Source: Pseudomonas sp. BN411
Lineage (GTDB): Bacteria > Pseudomonadota > Gammaproteobacteria > Pseudomonadales > Pseudomonadaceae
DNA length: 64,000 nt
Assembly (NCBI RefSeq): GCF_029871235.1
Contig: NZ_SSOM01000050.1
Coordinates: forward strand, 1 to 64,000
Direction of reading: 5' to 3'
The position numbers and the translations under genes are program-made. The notes under the pieces were generated by a model. That model was not told the origin of the DNA and did not search any database. It worked only from the letters and a program-made list of their open reading frames with translations. Shown in pieces: positions 15,833-25,569 of this stretch; position 1 is the stretch's first letter, and each line of letters begins with the position of its first letter.

Positions 15833-16836
15833 GCCTGCGCCTCCGTGTTGCGTGGGGCATAGCGGTCGATGGCGGGAACCAGCAGGTTCATCAGCAGGAT
15901 GGCGAAGGCCATACCGTCGGCGTAACCGCCCCAGGTGCGAATCACGTAGACCAGCAATCCGACGCCGACGCCAAACAGCAGGCGGCCGCGGTCGCTGGCA
16001 GCGCCGGACACGGGCTCGGTGGCGATGAAGAAGGCCCCTAGCATGGTGGCGCCGCTGAACAGGTGGAAGATCGGCGAACCGTTGGAGTCCGAACCGCTGC
16101 CGTTCCAGCACAGCAGGCTGATGACGAAGAGGCCGGCGAGCAGGCCGACTGGGGCGTGCCAGCGGATCACCCTGCGTTGCAGCAGGAACAGGCCGCCCAG
16201 CAGGAACGCCAGGTTGACCCATTCTGCGCCGCGTCCACCGAAGCCGCCGAAGGCGACGTGGCCGGCGAAGAGTTCATCGATGGTCAGGCGGTTGTTGTGC
16301 TTGAGGTTGTCCAGCGCGGTGGCCTGGCTCCAGCCGTCCACCAGCCCGCCGCCGATGCCCAGCACCTGTTGCAGGGATTCGCCGAGGCCTGGGTGCTGGC
16401 CCGGTGTAGGCCACTGGTTGAGGTGAGCGGGAAAGGCCACCAGTACCAGGGCGTAGCCAAGCATGGCCGGGTTGAGGGGGTTCTGGCCGAAGCCACCGAA
16501 CAGCGCCTTGCCGAACAGCAGGGCGAAGGCGCAGGCACTGGCGGTCAGCCACCAGGGCGAGTAGGGCGGCAGGGCCAGCGCGAGCAACACGGCGCTGACC
16601 AGGGCACTGCCTTCACCCAGCAACGGCTGGTTGAGGAGCGACGACTCCGGCACGGCGGGCTGCTGGCGCAGGCAGCGCACCAGGGCCTCGCAGGCGACGG
16701 CGACCGGCAATGCCACCAGCAATTGCAGCACGCTGCCCCAGCCGTATTGCCAGAACAACGCGAGAAGGCCCGGCAGGCAGGCGACCAGCACCAGCTGCAT
16801 GCTGGGGCGCGGGTCGAAGGCCGGGCGTGTGGTCAT
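15829..16836 (-). CDS. rnfD: RnfD-like flavinylated membrane subunit
   Basis: A 335-residue inner membrane protein (usual length 340-350) with about nine helices. The flavinylation motif is conserved: FHLFSGATMLGAFFIATEPV contains SGAT. Other family landmarks are GGFGQNPLNPAMLGYALVL and DGMAFAILLMNLLVPAIDRY near the C-terminus. It is coupled to rnfG by a four-base overlap. Upstream, where rnfC would normally sit, there are only 99 bases occupied by a REP element. The protein appears functional by motif. Confidence 0.93.
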   Translation of the reverse strand: MTTRPAFDPRPSMQLVLVACLPGLLALFWQYGWGSVLQLLVALPVAVACEALVRCLRQQPAVPESSLLNQPLLGEGSALVSAVLLALALPPYSPWWLTASACAFALLFGKALFGGFGQNPLNPAMLGYALVLVAFPAHLNQWPTPGQHPGLGESLQQVLGIGGGLVDGWSQATALDNLKHNNRLTIDELFAGHVAFGGFGGRGAEWVNLAFLLGGLFLLQRRVIRWHAPVGLLAGLFVISLLCWNGSGSDSNGSPIFHLFSGATMLGAFFIATEPVSGAASDRGRLLFGVGVGLLVYVIRTWGGYADGMAFAILLMNLLVPAIDRYAPRNTEAQA

Positions 16837-16856
16837 GGCCGGACTCGCAAGAAATC

Positions 16857-16921
16857 GTAGGAGCGAGCTTGCTCGCGAAGAATGCGCTGCAGCGTGCGTT
16901 CGCGAGCAAGCTCGCTCCTAC
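16857..16921. repeat. Perfect 23-base inverted repeat (REP) at the expected rnfC position
   Basis: Arms 16857-16879 and 16899-16921 (GTAGGAGCGAGCTTGCTCGC core) are perfectly complementary with a 19-base loop. This is the common GTAGGAGCGAGC REP of pseudomonads. It fills almost the whole gap between rnfB and rnfD. Confidence 0.85.
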
Positions 16922-16935
16922 AGACGAAGCACTGC

Positions 16936-18306
16936 TCAGCGCTGCTCATTGAGGTTTCGCTCAGCCCGGGCCAGGCGTTCGCGGGCCTGGGCCAGCGCTG
17001 CCGGGTCGGCGTCGGCCTGGCGTTCCAGCTTGCTGACGTCGGCGCGGGCGTAGGCCAGTTCGGTTTTCAGCGCGCGCACGGCCGGGTCCACGGGGCGCTT
17101 GTCGATGCGCTGCAGGTCGGGCGGCTGCTTGCCGGAGGCGTCCTCGGCGGTGTGCAGGGCGGCTTCGGCATCGGCCAGCGCCTGGCGCAACGGAGCCAGT
17201 TCCGCCTCGCTGGCGCCGCGCTGTTCGGCGCCCTTGAGCTCTGCGCGACGGCTGACGAGGGCGATCTTGGCCTGCTTGAGGCGCGTTTCCCCCTCAGTGG
17301 CCACGGGCGCGGCCGGGGTGCCGTGAGCAGCGTCCAGGCGTTGTTGTGCCTGGTCCACGGCGGCGCGCAGTTCAGCCAGCTGGGACTGTTGTTCGGCAGT
17401 GGGGGATTCGCCAAAGGCTTTCTCGGCCCGTGCCAACTGGGTGCGGCTCATGGCGGCGGCGATCTTCGCCTGCTTGAGCGTGGCCTCGTCTGCCTGTGGC
17501 GCAGCGGCCTCCAGCGCTGCCTTGAGCGCGGCCTGGGCTTTCTCGTTGGCGGCACGCAGTTCGACGACCAGTGCCTGCAGGTCGGACGTGCCGTAGACCT
17601 CCAGCTTGTCTTCGGCCTTCTTCAGCGCCACCTGGGCCATGGCGGCCTCGATCTTCAGGCGCTTCTGCTGGTCGCTCAGGCTCGGTGTGGCGGCCTTCTG
17701 CGCCTTCACCCGTTCGATGGCGGCCTGCACGGCGTCCTGCGGCGCGGCAGCGGTGCTCTGCTGTACCTGGGCTGCGCGGGCGGCACGGGCTTCACGTTCG
17801 GCCTGGCGGCGGGCTTCCTCGCGCGCCAAGCGTGCATTGCGGAATTCGAAGCGCTCGCGGAACTGGTCGGCGTGGCCGCGCTGGGCGCCGGCGGCCGGTT
17901 CGGCAAGGGGCAGGATATCGATGCAGTCCACCGGACAGGGCACCACGCAGAGTTCGCAGCCGGTGCATTCGTCGGTGATGACGGTGTGCATCTGCTTGGC
18001 TGCGCCGACGATGGCGTCCACCGGGCAGGCCTGGATGCACTTGGTGCAGCCGATGCATTCCGCCTCGCGGATGAACGCGATCTGCGGCGGCACCGGGCCG
18101 TTGGGCGCATCCAGCGGCAGCGGCTGGACCTTCAGCAAGTCGGCCAGGGCGATGATGGTGGTGGTGCCGCCGGGCGGGCACTTGTTGATCGCTTCGCCTT
18201 GGGCGATACCTTCGGCGTAGGGCTTGCAGCCGGGGTGACCACACTTGCCACACTGCGTTTGCGGCAGGAGGGCATCGATGCTCTGGATCAGGTTGGCCTG
18301 GCTCAT
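16936..18306 (-). CDS. rnfB: RnfB-like ferredoxin subunit without membrane anchor, with long repeat tail
   Basis: A 456-residue protein. Residues 1-50 hold the RnfB N-terminal Fe-S domain (CGKCGHPGC and CPPGG). Two ferredoxin 4Fe-4S motifs follow, [16 protein letters not shown] and [16 protein letters not shown]. Canonical RnfB (about 190 residues) starts with a membrane helix; this one begins [16 protein letters not shown] with none, and the ATGA overlap with rnfA leaves no room for one. From residue about 165 to the end is a charged Ala/Glu/Lys/Arg/Gln-rich region of about four 60-residue helical repeats, each with an A-x-x-x-A heptad-like pattern (for example [20 protein letters not shown]). 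Such tails are known at the C-terminus of proteobacterial RnfC, so it may be a remnant or a transplanted RnfC tail. It is the main odd gene of the cluster. Confidence 0.88.
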   Translation of the reverse strand: MSQANLIQSIDALLPQTQCGKCGHPGCKPYAEGIAQGEAINKCPPGGTTTIIALADLLKVQPLPLDAPNGPVPPQIAFIREAECIGCTKCIQACPVDAIVGAAKQMHTVITDECTGCELCVVPCPVDCIDILPLAEPAAGAQRGHADQFRERFEFRNARLAREEARRQAEREARAARAAQVQQSTAAAPQDAVQAAIERVKAQKAATPSLSDQQKRLKIEAAMAQVALKKAEDKLEVYGTSDLQALVVELRAANEKAQAALKAALEAAAPQADEATLKQAKIAAAMSRTQLARAEKAFGESPTAEQQSQLAELRAAVDQAQQRLDAAHGTPAAPVATEGETRLKQAKIALVSRRAELKGAEQRGASEAELAPLRQALADAEAALHTAEDASGKQPPDLQRIDKRPVDPAVRALKTELAYARADVSKLERQADADPAALAQARERLARAERNLNEQR

Positions 18307-18857
18307 TGCGCCCCCATGCCATTGAAGCCGAGGAAGGCCAGGCCCATCAGGCCGGCGCAGATCAGCAGCATCGGGGTACCACGGAAGACGGCAGGCACTT
18401 TGGTTTCATCCACCTGTTGCAGCAGGTCGTCGAACAGGGTCAGCACCAGCCAGAAACCGATGCCACCGCCAAGGCCCAGGCCGAGGGCCGAGCCAAAGCC
18501 GCCGGCGCTGCCGACCAGCATGGCGCCCAGGGCCGCGCCGTTGGCCAGCAGCAGTGGCCAGAGGCCGTCCCGCGACAGGTTCGGCCCTACACGGGCCAAT
18601 CCTTCCAGGCAGAGCCAGGCAAGCGGCGCCAGCAGCGGCAGGAAGATGAACAGGCGCAGCGATTCGAGACCCAGCGGGGCCAGCACAAGCTGTTCGAGCA
18701 GCCAGGCGATGGGCGTGGCCAGCGCGATCAACACACCGCCGGCCAGGGCCAGCGCACGGCTGCGCGGCTGACGCAGGCTGTCGGCGCCCAGGGGCAGGCC
18801 GAGAATGAGGTTGTTGACCAGGGCCGCGCCGAGCAGGGCGAAGATGAAGTCGGTCAT
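18303..18857 (-). CDS. rnfA: RnfA-like membrane subunit lacking the Fe-S cysteines
   Basis: A 184-residue Rnf-Nqr domain protein with six predicted helices (usual RnfA 193-194). Family segments are recognisable: [19 protein letters not shown] at the start and [20 protein letters not shown] near the end. The two cysteines that ligate the in-membrane Fe-S centre in RnfA are absent: the LG(L)CPF region reads LPLGADSLR and the TTNCAVLG region reads [12 protein letters not shown]. First gene of the rnfA-B-D-G-E-nth run; only a weak ribosome site is visible. A working but different electron path, or decay, are both possible. Confidence 0.8.
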   Translation of the reverse strand: MTDFIFALLGAALVNNLILGLPLGADSLRQPRSRALALAGGVLIALATPIAWLLEQLVLAPLGLESLRLFIFLPLLAPLAWLCLEGLARVGPNLSRDGLWPLLLANGAALGAMLVGSAGGFGSALGLGLGGGIGFWLVLTLFDDLLQQVDETKVPAVFRGTPMLLICAGLMGLAFLGFNGMGAQ

Positions 18858-19083
18858 AGGGACGGAGCGTCGCCAGGCTGGAAAAAGGGCCGCGTATTAT
18901 CCGGGATGCAGCCGGAGCGGTACAGGGGCGCGGTCGCGATGGCCAGCGCCCTGCTACAAGGCTAGCTCAGGTCCATGCGGATTCGGTCGGCGGGCAGAAG
19001 TCAGCGATGGGTATCGCTTCGCTCCAGCGGAGCGCCGCCCGCCACATCCTGCGTATGGGGCCAAGGGTTGAAGCTCCGAAGCA

Positions 19084-19109
19084 AAAATGCCCGCAGGAGC
19101 GGGCATTTT
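19084..19109. terminator. Bidirectional terminator downstream of metG
   Basis: AAAATGCCCGC-AGGA-GCGGGCATTTT, an 11-base perfect stem with A and T flanks, 17 bases beyond the metG stop. Confidence 0.85.
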
Positions 19110-19125
19110 GCTGGAGCTTGCGGTG

Positions 19126-21159
19126 TTATTTCACGCGCTGGCCGGGCTTGGCGCCGCTGTCCGGGCTGAGCAGGTAGATTTCCTCGCCACCGGGGCCGGC
19201 GGCCAGGACCATGCCCTCGGATACGCCGAACTTCATCTTGCGCGCCGCCAGGTTGGCGACGTACAGGGTGAGGCGGCCTTCCAGCTTGCTCGGGTCCGGG
19301 TAGGCGCTCTTGATGCCGGAGAAGACGTTGCGCTTGGCATCGCCGATGTCCAGGGAGAGGCGCAGCAGCTTGTCGGCGCCTTCGACGAACTCGGCCTTCT
19401 CGATCAGCGCGATGCGCAGGTCGACGGCGGCGAAGGTGTCAAAGGCGATTTCCGCTGCCAGCGGGTCCTTCTCCAGTTCGCCGTTGCCCTTGGGCGCCGA
19501 GGCGGCGGCCAGGTCTTCCTTGGAGGCGGCGACCATGGCTTCGATCTTCGCTGGCTCGATGCGGGTCATCAGCGGGTTGAAGGCGTTCAGTTGGTGGTCG
19601 GCCAGCAGCACCTTGTGGTCATCCCAGGTCAACGGGGCGACGTTGAGGAACTGCTCGGCGGCGGCGGCCAGATGCGGCAGCACGGGCTTGAGGAAGATCA
19701 CCAGTTGGCGGAACAGGTTCACGCCAGCGGCGCAGACAGCCTGTACCTCGGCCTGCTTGCCTTCCTGCTTGGCCAGGGCCCAGGGCGCCTTGTCGGCGAT
19801 CCAGGCGTTGGCGCGGTCGGCCAGGGCCATGATTTCGCGCATGGCGCGGGCGAAGTCACGGTTCTCGTAGGCTTCAGTGATGCTCGGGGCTGCGGCAGCG
19901 AAGTCGGCGAACAGCTCCGGCGCGGCATTCTCGGCCACCAGCTTGCCGGCGTTGCCCTTGTGGATGAAACCGGCGCAACGGCTGGCGATGTTGACCACCT
20001 TGCCCACCAGGTCGGAGTTGACCTTTTGCACGAAGTCCTCGAGGTTCAGGTCGAGGTCGTCGACGCTGCGGCTCAGCTTGGACGCGTAGTAGTAGCGAAG
20101 GTATTCCGGCTGCAGGTGATCCAGGTAGGTGCGCGCCTTGATGAAGGTGCCACGGGACTTGGACATCTTCTGGCCGTTCACGGTCAGGTAGCCGTGCACG
20201 TTCAGTGCGGTCGGCTTGCGGTAGCCGGCGCCTTCGAGCATGGCGGGCCAGAACAGGGCGTGGAAGTTGACGATGTCCTTGCCGATGAAGTGGTACAGCT
20301 CGGCCTTGGAATCCTTGTTCCAGAACGCGTCGAAGTCCAGTTCCGGACGGCGCGCGCAGAGGTTCTGGAAGCTGGCCATGTAGCCGATGGGCGCGTCCAG
20401 CCAGACATAGAAGTACTTGCCGGGCGCGTCCGGGATCTCGAAGCCGAAGTAGGGCGCATCACGGCTGATGTCCCACTCCTGCAGGCCGGCATCCAGCCAT
20501 TCGGCGATCTTGTTGGCCACCGACTCCTGCAGGGCGCCGCTGCGGGTCCACTCTTTCAGCATGGCGTCGAAGTTCGGCAGCTTGAAGAAGTAGTGCAGGG
20601 ATTCCTTGAGCACCGGAGTGGCGCCGGAGATGGCGGACTTCGGGTTCTTCAGTTCGGTGGGCGAGTAGGTCGCGCCGCAGGATTCGCAGTTGTCGCCGTA
20701 CTGGTCTTCGGTGCCGCACTTCGGGCAGGTGCCCTTGATGAAGCGGTCGGCCAGGAACATTTCCTTTTCCGGGTCGTAGTACTGGGTCACCGGACGGGTG
20801 CCGATGTGACCGGAGTCGCGCAGCTTGGTGTAGATGCTGCTGGACAGGACGCGGTTTTCTTCCGAATGGGTGGAGTGGTAGTTGTCGAAGTCCACCAGGA
20901 AGTCGGCGAAGTCGGTAGTGTGCTCGGCGCGGACGTTGTCGATCAGTTGCTCGGAGGTGATGCCCTCCTTTTCGGCGCGCAGCATGATTGCCGAACCGTG
21001 GGCGTCGTCGGCGCAGACATAGACGGCCTGGTTGCCACGCATCTTCTGGAAGCGCACCCAGATATCGGTCTGGATGTACTCGACCATATGCCCGAGGTGG
21101 ATGGACCCGTTGGCATAGGGAAGGGCGCTTGTCACAAGGATTTTGCGGGGCTCGGTCAT
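19126..21159 (-). CDS. metG: Methionyl-tRNA synthetase
   Basis: A 677-residue class I synthetase, same length as E. coli MetG, charging tRNA-Met. The HIGH-type motif is in [16 protein letters not shown] near residue 15, the zinc knuckle is CPKCG...CESCGATY near residues 145-165, and KMSKSRGTF is near 335. The C-terminal 110 residues are the EMAP-II/Trbp-like dimerisation and tRNA-binding domain ([20 protein letters not shown] onward). It is divergent from apbC with a 146-base shared promoter region. Confidence 0.98.
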   Translation of the reverse strand: MTEPRKILVTSALPYANGSIHLGHMVEYIQTDIWVRFQKMRGNQAVYVCADDAHGSAIMLRAEKEGITSEQLIDNVRAEHTTDFADFLVDFDNYHSTHSEENRVLSSSIYTKLRDSGHIGTRPVTQYYDPEKEMFLADRFIKGTCPKCGTEDQYGDNCESCGATYSPTELKNPKSAISGATPVLKESLHYFFKLPNFDAMLKEWTRSGALQESVANKIAEWLDAGLQEWDISRDAPYFGFEIPDAPGKYFYVWLDAPIGYMASFQNLCARRPELDFDAFWNKDSKAELYHFIGKDIVNFHALFWPAMLEGAGYRKPTALNVHGYLTVNGQKMSKSRGTFIKARTYLDHLQPEYLRYYYASKLSRSVDDLDLNLEDFVQKVNSDLVGKVVNIASRCAGFIHKGNAGKLVAENAAPELFADFAAAAPSITEAYENRDFARAMREIMALADRANAWIADKAPWALAKQEGKQAEVQAVCAAGVNLFRQLVIFLKPVLPHLAAAAEQFLNVAPLTWDDHKVLLADHQLNAFNPLMTRIEPAKIEAMVAASKEDLAAASAPKGNGELEKDPLAAEIAFDTFAAVDLRIALIEKAEFVEGADKLLRLSLDIGDAKRNVFSGIKSAYPDPSKLEGRLTLYVANLAARKMKFGVSEGMVLAAGPGGEEIYLLSPDSGAKPGQRVK

Positions 21160-21305
21160 GGTGCTCGGCTACCGGATGTAAAACAGAAGGGAAGTCGGCA
21201 ACTATATAGGCCCGCCGCGATTTTTTCACGCGCGGAGGACCAAGCGGCCGGGCGGTCGGGTAGGATAGCCGCCTGATTTGCTCGGATATTTCCTGGAGTC
21301 TTGCC

Positions 21306-22400
21306 ATGAGCACCGTTTCCCGCGCCCAGGTTGAAGCAACCCTGCGCCAGTTCACCGATCCCCACCTCGACCAGGACCCGGTCAGCGCCGGTTGCCTGCG
21401 CGAGGTCGATATCCAGGGCGGCAAGGTCCGCGTGCGCCTGGAACTGGGCTACGCCGCCGGTCTGTTCAAGGCCGGCTGGGCACAGATGCTGAAGATGGCG
21501 CTGGAGAACCTGGATGGCGTGGACAGCGCCGATGTACAGGTGGATTGCGTGATCGAGGCGCACAAGGCCCAGGAGCAGGTGCCGGCGCTGGCCAACGTGA
21601 AGAACATCATCGCCGTGGCCTCGGGCAAGGGCGGCGTGGGCAAGTCCACCACCGCCGCCAACCTGGCCCTGGCGCTGGCCCGCGAAGGCGCGCGAGTGGG
21701 CATCCTCGACGCCGATATCTATGGCCCCAGCCAGGGCATCATGTTCGGCATTCCCGAAGGCACCCGGCCCAAGGTGCGTGACCAGAAGTTCTTCATTCCG
21801 CTTGAGGCGCATGGTGTCCAGGTGATGTCCATGGCCTTCCTCACCGACGACAACACGCCGGTGGTGTGGCGCGGCCCGATGGTTTCCGGTGCGCTGATCC
21901 AACTGATCACCCAGACCGCCTGGGAAAACCTCGACTACCTGGTGGTGGATATGCCGCCGGGCACCGGTGATATCCAGCTGACCCTGGCGCAGAAGGTGCC
22001 GGTGGCCGGTGCGGTGATCGTCACCACCCCGCAGGACCTTGCGCTGCTGGATGCCAAGAAGGGTGTGGAGATGTTCCGCAAGGTGAACATCCCGGTGCTG
22101 GGCGTGGTGGAGAACATGGCCGTGCACATCTGCTCCAACTGCGGCCATGCCGAGCACCTGTTCGGCGAGGGCGGTGGCGAGAAGCTGGCCGCGCAGTACG
22201 GCGTCGAGCTGCTGGCATCGCTGCCGCTGTCCATGGCCATTCGCATGCAATCCGATGGTGGCAAGCCGACCACCATCGCCGACCCGGAAAGCCAGATCGC
22301 CATGATCTACCAGCAGGCGGCCCGCAGCGTCGGGGCGCGAATCGCGCTGTCCGACCAAGCGGCCACCGCCATGCCGAACATCACCATCAGCGACGACTGA
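21306..22400 (+). CDS. apbC: Mrp/ApbC iron-sulfur cluster carrier ATPase
   Basis: A 364-residue P-loop ATPase that binds and transfers 4Fe-4S clusters. The N-terminal MIP18/DUF59 domain spans about residues 1-85, the deviant Walker A is ASGKGGVGKSTTAANLALAL near 105, and the cluster-binding CxxC is ICSNCGHAEHLFG near residue 277. It is divergent from metG, an arrangement conserved in gamma-proteobacteria, and 92 bases upstream of dcd. Its presence next to Fe-S proteins (rnfB, nth) is consistent but probably coincidental. Confidence 0.97.
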   Translation: MSTVSRAQVEATLRQFTDPHLDQDPVSAGCLREVDIQGGKVRVRLELGYAAGLFKAGWAQMLKMALENLDGVDSADVQVDCVIEAHKAQEQVPALANVKNIIAVASGKGGVGKSTTAANLALALAREGARVGILDADIYGPSQGIMFGIPEGTRPKVRDQKFFIPLEAHGVQVMSMAFLTDDNTPVVWRGPMVSGALIQLITQTAWENLDYLVVDMPPGTGDIQLTLAQKVPVAGAVIVTTPQDLALLDAKKGVEMFRKVNIPVLGVVENMAVHICSNCGHAEHLFGEGGGEKLAAQYGVELLASLPLSMAIRMQSDGGKPTTIADPESQIAMIYQQAARSVGARIALSDQAATAMPNITISDD

Positions 22401-22492
22401 CATTCCGGCCATCCGGCGGGGCCTTTGCCCGGGCCTTCGCCGGACTGTAAGATTCGCGGTCAATTTTTCACCCCCCTGACAGGACGCCCGCC

Positions 22493-23059
22493 ATGACTAT
22501 CAAATCGGACAAGTGGATTCGCCGCATGGCGCTGGAGCACGGCATGATCGAGCCGTTCGTCGAGCGTCAGGTGCGCGGTGCGGACGATAGCCGGGTGATT
22601 TCCTACGGCGTTTCCAGCTACGGCTACGACGTGCGCTGCGCCGCCGAATTCAAGGTGTTCACCAACATCCATTCGGCTGTGGTGGACCCGAAGAACTTCG
22701 ACGAGAAGAGCTTCGTCGACATCAACAGCGACGTCTGCATCATCCCGCCGAACTCCTTCGCCCTGGCCCGCACCGTGGAATACTTCCGCATTCCCCGCGA
22801 TGTGCTGACCATCTGCCTCGGCAAGAGCACCTATGCCCGCTGCGGCATCATCGTCAACGTCACCCCGCTGGAACCCGAGTGGGAAGGTCATGTGACCCTG
22901 GAGTTCTCCAACACCACCAACCTGCCGGCGAAGATCTACGCCCACGAAGGCGTGGCGCAGATGCTCTTCCTGCAGTCGGACGAAGCGTGCGAAGTGTCTT
23001 ACAAGGACCGTGGCGGCAAGTATCAGGGCCAGCGTGGCGTGACCCTGCCCAAGGCCTGA
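22493..23059 (+). CDS. dcd: dCTP deaminase
   Basis: A 188-residue homotrimeric enzyme (E. coli Dcd 193) making dUTP from dCTP for thymidylate synthesis. Motifs include [15 protein letters not shown], the nucleotide-binding [20 protein letters not shown] and the catalytic glutamate in [11 protein letters not shown]. It follows apbC on the same strand and is closed by a strong terminator. Confidence 0.97.
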   Translation: MTIKSDKWIRRMALEHGMIEPFVERQVRGADDSRVISYGVSSYGYDVRCAAEFKVFTNIHSAVVDPKNFDEKSFVDINSDVCIIPPNSFALARTVEYFRIPRDVLTICLGKSTYARCGIIVNVTPLEPEWEGHVTLEFSNTTNLPAKIYAHEGVAQMLFLQSDEACEVSYKDRGGKYQGQRGVTLPKA

Positions 23060-23078
23060 GGCCTTTCTGGCATCTGTG

Positions 23079-23107
23079 AAAAAGCCGGGCGATTGCCCGG
23101 CTTTTTT
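23079..23107 (+). terminator. Rho-independent terminator of dcd
   Basis: AAAAAGCCGGGC-GATT-GCCCGGCTTTTTT, 12-base stem plus T-run, 20 bases after the dcd stop. Confidence 0.92.
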
Positions 23108-23131
23108 GTGGCTGCGATTCGGGGCCTCTGC

Positions 23132-23164
23132 GTTGGGCTTCGCGGAGCTCAGACCAACCTACAG
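23132..23164. repeat. REP-like palindrome, GTTGGGCTTCG family
   Basis: GTTGGGCTTCGCGGAGCTCAGACCAACCTACAG resembles the element at 1-34. It lies between the converging dcd and nadE genes. Confidence 0.55.
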
Positions 23165-23206
23165 AGCACCGGGGCGCGCCAGCCCTACGCGATACCCATC
23201 ACCCGA

Positions 23207-24037
23207 TCAGGGCACCAGCGGCAGGATGCGCTTGTGCTGGGAGTTGTCGTAGGTGCGGACGATGATGTCGTAGGCGCGCTGGCTGACTTCCTGGCCGTGG
23301 AGGAAGGCGTCGATCTCGGTGTAGGTCACGCCGTGTGCTTCTTCGTCCGGCTTGCCGGGGCGTAGTTCTTCCAGGTCGGCGGTGGGGACCTTGTGCACGG
23401 CGCTGTCCGGCGCGCCCAGGTAGCGGGCGATGGCGCGCACCTGGTTCTTCACGAGACCGGAGAGGGGAGCCAGGTCGCAGGCGCCGTCGCCAAACTTGGT
23501 GAAGAAGCCCATGACCGCCTCGGCGGCGTGGTCGGTGCCGATCACCAGTCCGTTGTTGGCGTTGGCGATGGCGAACTGGGCGACCATGCGGATGCGCGCC
23601 TTGATGTTGCCGGTGACGAAGTCGCGGCGGGCGTCGGCGAGATGGTGCAGGTGGGTGACCTGTTCGGCCAGGCCGATCACGCTGTCGGCGATGTTCACGG
23701 TTTCTTCTTCATCGGCACGGATGAAGTTCATCGCCACCTGGGCGTCCGCCTCGTCGTACTGGACGTTGTAGGGCAGGCGCACGGCGATGAAACGGTAGCC
23801 GTCATCGCCGGTCTCGGCGCGCAGTTCCTCGACGCTGAGCTGGGCCAGACGGCCGGCGGTGGTGGAATCGACGCCGCCGCTGATGCCGAGTACCAGCGCC
23901 TTGAGGCCGGACTTGCGCAGGCAGTCCTTGATGAAGGCCTTGCGGCGCTCGATCTCGGCCACCAGGGCGGTTTCGTCGGCGAAGGGCGGGACAACGTCCA
24001 GGGCTTTGGCGATTTCTTGCTGGCGGTTGCTGCTCAT
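23207..24037 (-). CDS. nadE: Ammonia-dependent NAD synthetase
   Basis: A 276-residue ATP pyrophosphatase-type enzyme (E. coli NadE 275) that amidates nicotinate adenine dinucleotide to NAD with ammonia; no glutaminase domain is present. The PP-loop is [18 protein letters not shown] near residue 48. ATG 24037 (MSSNRQQEI) is chosen because AAGGA lies just upstream and matches the family start; an ATG 25 codons earlier would overlap pncB. It follows pncB by 11 bases, a two-gene NAD salvage operon. Confidence 0.97.
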   Translation of the reverse strand: MSSNRQQEIAKALDVVPPFADETALVAEIERRKAFIKDCLRKSGLKALVLGISGGVDSTTAGRLAQLSVEELRAETGDDGYRFIAVRLPYNVQYDEADAQVAMNFIRADEEETVNIADSVIGLAEQVTHLHHLADARRDFVTGNIKARIRMVAQFAIANANNGLVIGTDHAAEAVMGFFTKFGDGACDLAPLSGLVKNQVRAIARYLGAPDSAVHKVPTADLEELRPGKPDEEAHGVTYTEIDAFLHGQEVSQRAYDIIVRTYDNSQHKRILPLVP

Positions 24038-24048
24038 GTGCGGAGTCC

Positions 24049-25254
24049 TTACTGGGCGTCGGTGACGCGGAATACGTGCTTCAGGTAGGCGACGAAGTTT
24101 TCGTCGCGGCATTGGGTCTTGCCCGCTTCATCGGAAATCTTCGCCACCGGCTGGCCGTTGCAGGCGGTCATTTTGATCACGATGTTCATGGGCTCGACGC
24201 CTGGGATGTCGCAGGTCAGGTTGGTGCCGATGCCGAAACTGACGTGGATGCGCCCGCGCAGGGCACGGAAGAGCGCCAGTGCCCGTGGCAGGTCGAGGCC
24301 GTCGGAGAATACGAGGGTCTTGGTCTGCGGGTCTATGCCCAGCTTCTGGTAGTGGCGGATGGCCTTTTCCGCCCATTCCAGCGGGTCGCCGGAGTCATGG
24401 CGCAGGCCATCGAAGAGCTTGGCGAAGTACAGGTCGAAGTCGTTGAGGAAGGCCTGCATGTTGATGCAGTCGGTTAGCGCGATGCCCAGCAGACCACGGT
24501 ACTCACGAACCCAGCAATCGAGGGCGGCGATCTGGCTGTCGATCAGGCGCGGGCCGAGCTGCTGGTGCGCCATCAGCCATTCGTGGGCCATGGTGCCGAT
24601 GGGCTTGATGTCGTACTCGCGGGCCAGGTGGATGTTGCTGGTGCCGACGAAGCGGCCGGGGAAGTCGCGCTTGAGGATGTGCACCACTTCTTCCTGAACC
24701 TTGTAGGAGAAGCGCCGGCGGGTACCGAAGTCCGCCAGTTGGAAGTCCTGCAGCTCTTCATCGCTGGCATTGGCCCTGAGCCAGTCGAGCTTGCGGTAGA
24801 GCTGTTCCCGCGCCTGGACCAGCTTGACGTCGCGATAGCGGTAGCGGTTGCGCACCTCACTGATGATCGCCAGCAGGGGAATCTCGAAGAGGATCACGTG
24901 CAGCCAGGGGCCGCGCAGCCGGACGCAGAGCTGACCGTCCTCGATACCCACTTGCAGGTAGCGCAGGTTGAAGCGGAACAGGCTGAGGAAGCGGATGAAG
25001 TCCGGCTTTATGAACGGGATGCGCTCGAGGAAGTGCAACTGGTCGGGGGTGATGGAGATCTCCGCCAGCTGCTCGATCTGGAAGCGGATTTCCGCGAGGT
25101 AGGGTGTCAGGTCTTCGTCGTTGCGACAGCGGAACTCCCACTCGACTTCGGCGTTCGGGTAGTTGTGCAGCACCGCCTGCATCATGGTCAGTTTGTAGAA
25201 GTCGGTATCCAGCAGGTTCTGGATGATGCGGCCGGAGAAGGCGCTGTCAGCCAT
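24049..25254 (-). CDS. pncB: Nicotinate phosphoribosyltransferase
   Basis: A 401-residue Preiss-Handler enzyme (E. coli PncB 400) converting nicotinate and PRPP to nicotinate mononucleotide. Recognisable parts: [20 protein letters not shown] at the N-terminus, the region around the phosphorylated active-site histidine in [16 protein letters not shown], and [16 protein letters not shown] near residue 300. First gene of the pncB-nadE operon. Confidence 0.97.
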   Translation of the reverse strand: MADSAFSGRIIQNLLDTDFYKLTMMQAVLHNYPNAEVEWEFRCRNDEDLTPYLAEIRFQIEQLAEISITPDQLHFLERIPFIKPDFIRFLSLFRFNLRYLQVGIEDGQLCVRLRGPWLHVILFEIPLLAIISEVRNRYRYRDVKLVQAREQLYRKLDWLRANASDEELQDFQLADFGTRRRFSYKVQEEVVHILKRDFPGRFVGTSNIHLAREYDIKPIGTMAHEWLMAHQQLGPRLIDSQIAALDCWVREYRGLLGIALTDCINMQAFLNDFDLYFAKLFDGLRHDSGDPLEWAEKAIRHYQKLGIDPQTKTLVFSDGLDLPRALALFRALRGRIHVSFGIGTNLTCDIPGVEPMNIVIKMTACNGQPVAKISDEAGKTQCRDENFVAYLKHVFRVTDAQ

Positions 25255-25343
25255 GGTCGAGTCTCGGAGCTTCGGGCGGACGATGGAAAGGGCGCAGGAT
25301 GCGGCAAGGGAACGGCGATGCGCAAGGTTGTGGCAGTACCCGT

Positions 25344-25441
25344 TGTGGGGGCGAATTCATTCGCTGACCGGACCGCAGGGCCGGTTTGCGAACTTGTGGG
25401 GGGATGCTGTGCATCCCTTTGCGAATGAATTCGCCCCCACA
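25344..25441. repeat. Inverted REP pair (REPIN-like)
   Basis: TGTGGGGGCGAATTCATTCGC at 25344-25364 and its exact complement at 25421-25441 enclose 56 bases. It lies within the 315-base gene-free gap 25255-25569, between pncB and quiP; nothing else is seen there apart from the quiP terminator. Confidence 0.85.
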
Positions 25442-25471
25442 GTAAAGGCAGCTCCCTGCCGGCGATCAGGC

Positions 25472-25498
25472 AAAAGAAAAGGCGCCCGGGGGCGCCTT
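25472..25498 (-). terminator. Rho-independent terminator of quiP
   Basis: On the minus strand AAGGCGCC-CCCG-GGCGCCTT is followed by TTCTTTT, 71 bases past the quiP stop. Confidence 0.85.
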
Positions 25499-25569
25499 GA
25501 AATGTGATCTATGGAGTAAGTCCACCGGATCAGAACGGTGGTGCGGCGGGAAGTTCCGCCGCCGCTCGA

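Noticed and set aside
15833-16222. Extended open frame in the rnfG frame upstream of its ATG
   Set aside because: Lies inside rnfD; the coupled ATGA start at 15832 and the membrane helix right after it fix the true start.
16837-16935. Possible remnant of rnfC
   Set aside because: Only 99 bases, taken up by the REP element; no RnfC-like peptide in any frame.
19087-21276. Long plus-strand open frame opposite metG (about 729 codons)
   Set aside because: metG is certain on the other strand; the frame has no ribosome site or recognisable domain.
22411-22444. Terminator between apbC and dcd
   Set aside because: TCCGGCG/CGCCGGA arms are present but the loop is long and there is no U-tract.
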